Below are positions 24,971 to 27,741 of a DNA stretch of 27,741 nucleotides, piece after piece. The DNA lies in assembly GCA_964565715.1 (NCBI GenBank), contig CAZMGG010000074.1:1-27741 (forward strand), read 5' to 3'. A program made the translations under genes and the position numbers. Source of the stretch: CAZMGG01 sp964565715. Its GTDB lineage: Bacteria; Planctomycetota; UBA1135; UBA2386. Each line of letters opens with the position of its first letter. Position 1 is the stretch's first letter. The notes below the pieces were generated by a model. That model was not told where the DNA came from, made no database searches, and saw nothing but the letters and a program-made list of their open reading frames with translations.

Positions 24971-27367
24971 ATGGAAGACGCCTTCCCGACGGTCCCTCCC
25001 GCCCCCAGGGCCTCCCGCCTCCCGCTGCGCGCCCTGGCCTGCGCCTGGCTCGGCGTCCTGTTGCTGCCTGCCACCGGCCTGCGGGCCCAGCCGCCGGGCA
25101 CCCAGAACCCGCAGCCCGGCACCCAGCCCACAGCCCCGAATCCCGCCGGCCAGGATCCGCTGATGCGCGAGGAGGGCGACTACATCGCCTTCTCGTTCAA
25201 CGAGACCCAGGGCATGGAGATGCCCGAGTTCATCAAGTGGACCGAGCGCACCACCGGCAAGCGCTTCGTGTTCAACGAGACCGAACTGGCGGCGGTCGGC
25301 ACCGGCAGCCGGATCAGCTTCATCGGCACCCTGCGGCTGAAGAAGGACCGCTTCCGCGACGACTTCTTCTCGTTCTTCCAGACGATGCTCTACATCAAGG
25401 GCTTCGCCCTGGTGCCGCGCGGCGAGGGCGACCTGGAGCTGCTGGAGATCGTCAACATGGGCGGTCCGCGCGGCCGCGAGATCACCAACGGCGCGCGCTA
25501 CGTCAAGCCCGAGGACCTGCGCCAGTACGCCAGCCAGACCGGCGTGCCGATCCTGACCACGGTCCCGCTCAAGCACATCAACGCGACGGTGGCGACCAAC
25601 GCGCTGCGGCCGTTCTTCGGCGCCGGCGCCGCCCCCACCGGCGGCTCGCTGGCGCTGGGCAACGTCGGCAACAACACGGCGATCCTGCTGCAGGGCTTCG
25701 GCCCGCAGGTCTACGCCGCCGTCGAACTGCTCAACCTGGTCGACCAGCCGGTGGAGACGCCGGAGCTGCTGATCAAGGTGGTCAAGCTCGAGCACGCCGC
25801 CGGCGAGGAGATCGAGCCGCTGCTCAACGACATCCTCAACGACCGCAACCGCGCCCGCAGCCAGGCGGCGGCGGCGGCCGGCGCCCAGGGCCCGAGCGGC
25901 GGCGCGCTCGACCCGAACGCCTCGCAGATGAAGATCGCCGTGCACCAGTCGCTGAAGGCGGTGATCCTGAGCGGCACCGCCGACCAGATCCGCGAGGCGC
26001 AGGAGCTGATCGCCCGGCTCGACGTGCCCGCCGAGCCGCTGGACGGCACCGCCAGCGTGGTGCGGCTGAAGAACGTGCTGGCCGAGGACCTGCGCACGAC
26101 GCTCAACACGTTCGTCACCGAGGACCTCAACGCCGAGCGGCAGGCCGCCACCCAGGCGCCGGGCGGCGCCGCGGCGCCGCGGCAGCCGCGCCGCACGGTG
26201 ATCCAGGCGCACCAGGAGTCCAACAGCCTGCTGATCTCGGCCTCGGCCACCAAGTACAAGCAGATCCTCAACCTGATCGACGAACTGGACCGCCGGCAGC
26301 CGCAGGTGCTGATCGAGGCCGCCCTGGTCGAGCTGACCACCGGCGACCTGGCCCGCTTCGGCATCGAGCTGGGCCTGATCGACATCAAGGACAGCGGCAA
26401 CTACACGCGGCCGTTCGGCTACACCCACTTCGGGCAGTCGACCTTCCAGGACACCGACGACGACGGCCTGCCGGACACCCGGCTGCCGGACTTCGAGAAC
26501 CCGCTGCAGGGCGTCACCGGCGGCATCATCAGCAGCAGCGACTTCGCCATCCCGGTGCTGATCAACGCGCTCGCCAGCGACAGCCGCGCCAACATCCTGT
26601 CGACGCCGAGCGTGCTGGTGAACAACAACGAGACCGCCGTGGTCACCACCGAGGAGGAGCGGCCCACGCAGACCCAGAACCAGGGCACTGCGACCACCTC
26701 CAGCGGCATCGGCCAGCCGCGCAACGCCGGCATCACCATGGAGATCTCGCCGACGATCTCGCCCAACAACTACCTGCGGCTGAACATCAACCTGGAGGTG
26801 TCGCGCTTCGTCGGCGCCTTCGATCCCAACTCGGTGACCGGCGGCGGCGTCATCCTGCGCCGCACGATCCGCACCCAGGTGACCATGCCGAGCGACGACA
26901 CCATGGTGATCGGCGGCGTGATCGAGGACCAGGAGTCGACGGTCGACACCGGCATCCCGCTGCTGAAGGACATCCCGCTGCTCGGCTGGCTGTTCAAGAC
27001 CCACAGCCGCGAGGGCAACAAGACCAACCTCTACTTCTTCGTCACGCCGACCATCCTGGACGACGACGACTTCCAGGACCTCTGGCAGACCAGCCTGACC
27101 AAGAAGATGCAGGCCGAGCAGTACATCGGCACCCGCCGGCTGCAGATCATCGACCGCAAGTGGACCGGCAGCGGCACCCCCAGCCAGGCCCGCACCCTCG
27201 AGGACCGCGGCGCCACCATCGAGGACCTGGACGCCCAGGGCAGCCACGAGATGGGCATCTGGGACCGGCCCGAGCGCGTGCAGAAGAAGGCGCCGGCGGG
27301 CCCCACCGGCCCGACCAGCCCCGACGCGCCGAAGAGCGACGCGCCGAAGACCGACGGGAGCCGCTGA
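24971..27367 (+). CDS. gspD: Type II secretion system secretin
   Basis: 798 residues from ATG 24971. A signal peptide, LRALACAWLGVLLLPATGLRA, is cut before QPPG; it is followed by a Gln/Pro/Thr-rich linker. An N0-like domain comes next (IAFSFNETQGMEMPEFIKW), then N1-N3 repeats (VPLKHINATVATNALRPFF, VVKLEHAAGEEIEPLLNDIL, VVRLKNVLAEDLRTTLN). The secretin channel domain has VLIEAALVELTTGDLARFGI, SRANILSTPSVLVNNNETA, TMEISPTISPNNYLRL, VIGGVIEDQ, and IPLLKDIPLLGWLF. An Asp-rich insert (DTDDDGLPD, 494-502) sits in the channel domain. A C-terminal Lys/Asp/Pro tail (about 40 residues) may bind a pilotin or the wall. It forms the outer-membrane pore and is followed 1 bp later by gspE. Confidence 0.95.
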   Translation: MEDAFPTVPPAPRASRLPLRALACAWLGVLLLPATGLRAQPPGTQNPQPGTQPTAPNPAGQDPLMREEGDYIAFSFNETQGMEMPEFIKWTERTTGKRFVFNETELAAVGTGSRISFIGTLRLKKDRFRDDFFSFFQTMLYIKGFALVPRGEGDLELLEIVNMGGPRGREITNGARYVKPEDLRQYASQTGVPILTTVPLKHINATVATNALRPFFGAGAAPTGGSLALGNVGNNTAILLQGFGPQVYAAVELLNLVDQPVETPELLIKVVKLEHAAGEEIEPLLNDILNDRNRARSQAAAAAGAQGPSGGALDPNASQMKIAVHQSLKAVILSGTADQIREAQELIARLDVPAEPLDGTASVVRLKNVLAEDLRTTLNTFVTEDLNAERQAATQAPGGAAAPRQPRRTVIQAHQESNSLLISASATKYKQILNLIDELDRRQPQVLIEAALVELTTGDLARFGIELGLIDIKDSGNYTRPFGYTHFGQSTFQDTDDDGLPDTRLPDFENPLQGVTGGIISSSDFAIPVLINALASDSRANILSTPSVLVNNNETAVVTTEEERPTQTQNQGTATTSSGIGQPRNAGITMEISPTISPNNYLRLNINLEVSRFVGAFDPNSVTGGGVILRRTIRTQVTMPSDDTMVIGGVIEDQESTVDTGIPLLKDIPLLGWLFKTHSREGNKTNLYFFVTPTILDDDDFQDLWQTSLTKKMQAEQYIGTRRLQIIDRKWTGSGTPSQARTLEDRGATIEDLDAQGSHEMGIWDRPERVQKKAPAGPTGPTSPDAPKSDAPKTDGSR

Positions 27368-27368
27368 G

Positions 27369-27741
27369 ATGGCCGATCCGATCCGCGAGGGGCTGCTGCG
27401 CAAGGCCGGGCTGACGCCGGCGCAGATCGACGAGGTGCTGCAGAGCGAGCGGCAGGGCCAGTCCCTGGACCAGATCCTGATCGGCCGCAACCTGCTGCCG
27501 GAGAACCGCTGCCTGGAGCTGTTCGGCGACGCGCTCGGCCTGGAGGTGCGGCCGTCGCTGGAGGGCACCGCGGTGCCCGGCGCCTTCATCCAGAACGTGC
27601 CGGTGCAGTTCGCCCGCACCCACGGCCTGATCGCCGTCGACCTGCACGGCAGCCGGCTGCACGTCGCCACGGCGCGGCCGTTGGACGTGCAGCCGATGGA
27701 CGACCTCGCCACCCTGCTGGGCCACGAGGTGGTGCCGGTGC
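27369..27741 (+). CDS. gspE: Type II secretion ATPase, N-terminal part, cut by window end
   Basis: 124 residues visible from ATG 27369, one base after the gspD stop; GGGAG lies 8 nt upstream inside gspD. The sequence fits the T2SSE N-terminal (MshEN/GspE-N) domain: RKAGLTPAQIDEVLQ, QSLDQILIGRNLLPE, LFGDALGLEVRPSL, VPVQFARTHGLIAVDL. This domain links the ATPase to the inner-membrane platform and can bind nucleotide or c-di-GMP in some relatives. The Walker motifs lie beyond the window, so PilB or MshE remain possible; the adjacent secretin favours a type II or closely related system. Confidence 0.8.
   Translation, partial: MADPIREGLLRKAGLTPAQIDEVLQSERQGQSLDQILIGRNLLPENRCLELFGDALGLEVRPSLEGTAVPGAFIQNVPVQFARTHGLIAVDLHGSRLHVATARPLDVQPMDDLATLLGHEVVPV

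Noticed and set aside
24650..27712. Open frame of 1020 codons on the minus strand opposite gspD
   Set aside because: gspD is unmistakable on the plus strand; this is its complement.

Overview
The window is a very GC-rich (roughly 70%) bacterial segment with dense, mostly single-copy genes and no rRNA, tRNA or CRISPR. Several genes point to Planctomycetota or a close relative in the PVC group. These are a Tat-exported lipoprotein of the Gfo/Idh/MocA family, a Minf_1886-type protein (a family known from Planctomycetes and Verrucomicrobia), a glutamyl-endopeptidase-like S9 peptidase, and large RHS/YD-repeat and TPR proteins. This assignment is an inference; no marker RNA is present. One run of 100 N (4147-4246) marks a scaffold gap.

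Layout. Bases 1-4329 (-) hold the 5' part of a giant RHS/YD-repeat protein that runs off the left edge. Its start is an ATG with a strong Shine-Dalgarno, followed directly by a (TTCCC)n tract of at least 12 units, in which the assembly gap falls. Next come a class I methyltransferase (-) and, divergently, a Gfo/Idh/MocA lipoprotein oxidoreductase (+), then a convergent S9 serine peptidase (-). A leftward block follows: the Minf_1886 protein, and a replication cluster of holB, tmk and a strongly diverged dnaA, with a secreted TPR/HExxH metallopeptidase-like protein upstream. Facing it is a GT-C-like membrane protein (+). A soluble histidine kinase and an NtrC-type regulator (-) lie convergent to it. 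Divergent from the kinase is a fused Sua5/TsaC plus YwlE-like phosphatase (+). A Phd/ParE-type toxin-antitoxin pair (-) follows, with a striking 15-bp AT-rich perfect palindrome upstream. Then come a large membrane protein with a spermidine-synthase-like domain (-), a PtsN-like EIIA protein (-), and the start of a type II secretion operon (+): the gspD secretin and the N-terminus of gspE.

How the genes fit together. Three groups look functional: DNA replication (dnaA-tmk-holB, with a GTGA overlap between tmk and holB), two-component/sigma-54 regulation (kinase plus NtrC), and type II secretion (gspD-gspE). The rest are single envelope or exported proteins.

Most notable signals: (1) a pentanucleotide repeat inside the start of the RHS gene, which would make it phase-variable; (2) a recurring TANNNT hexamer 6-15 nt before start codons that lack a Shine-Dalgarno, suggesting leaderless or very short-leader mRNAs; (3) the Sua5-YwlE fusion; (4) the diverged DnaA; (5) the palindrome near the toxin-antitoxin pair.
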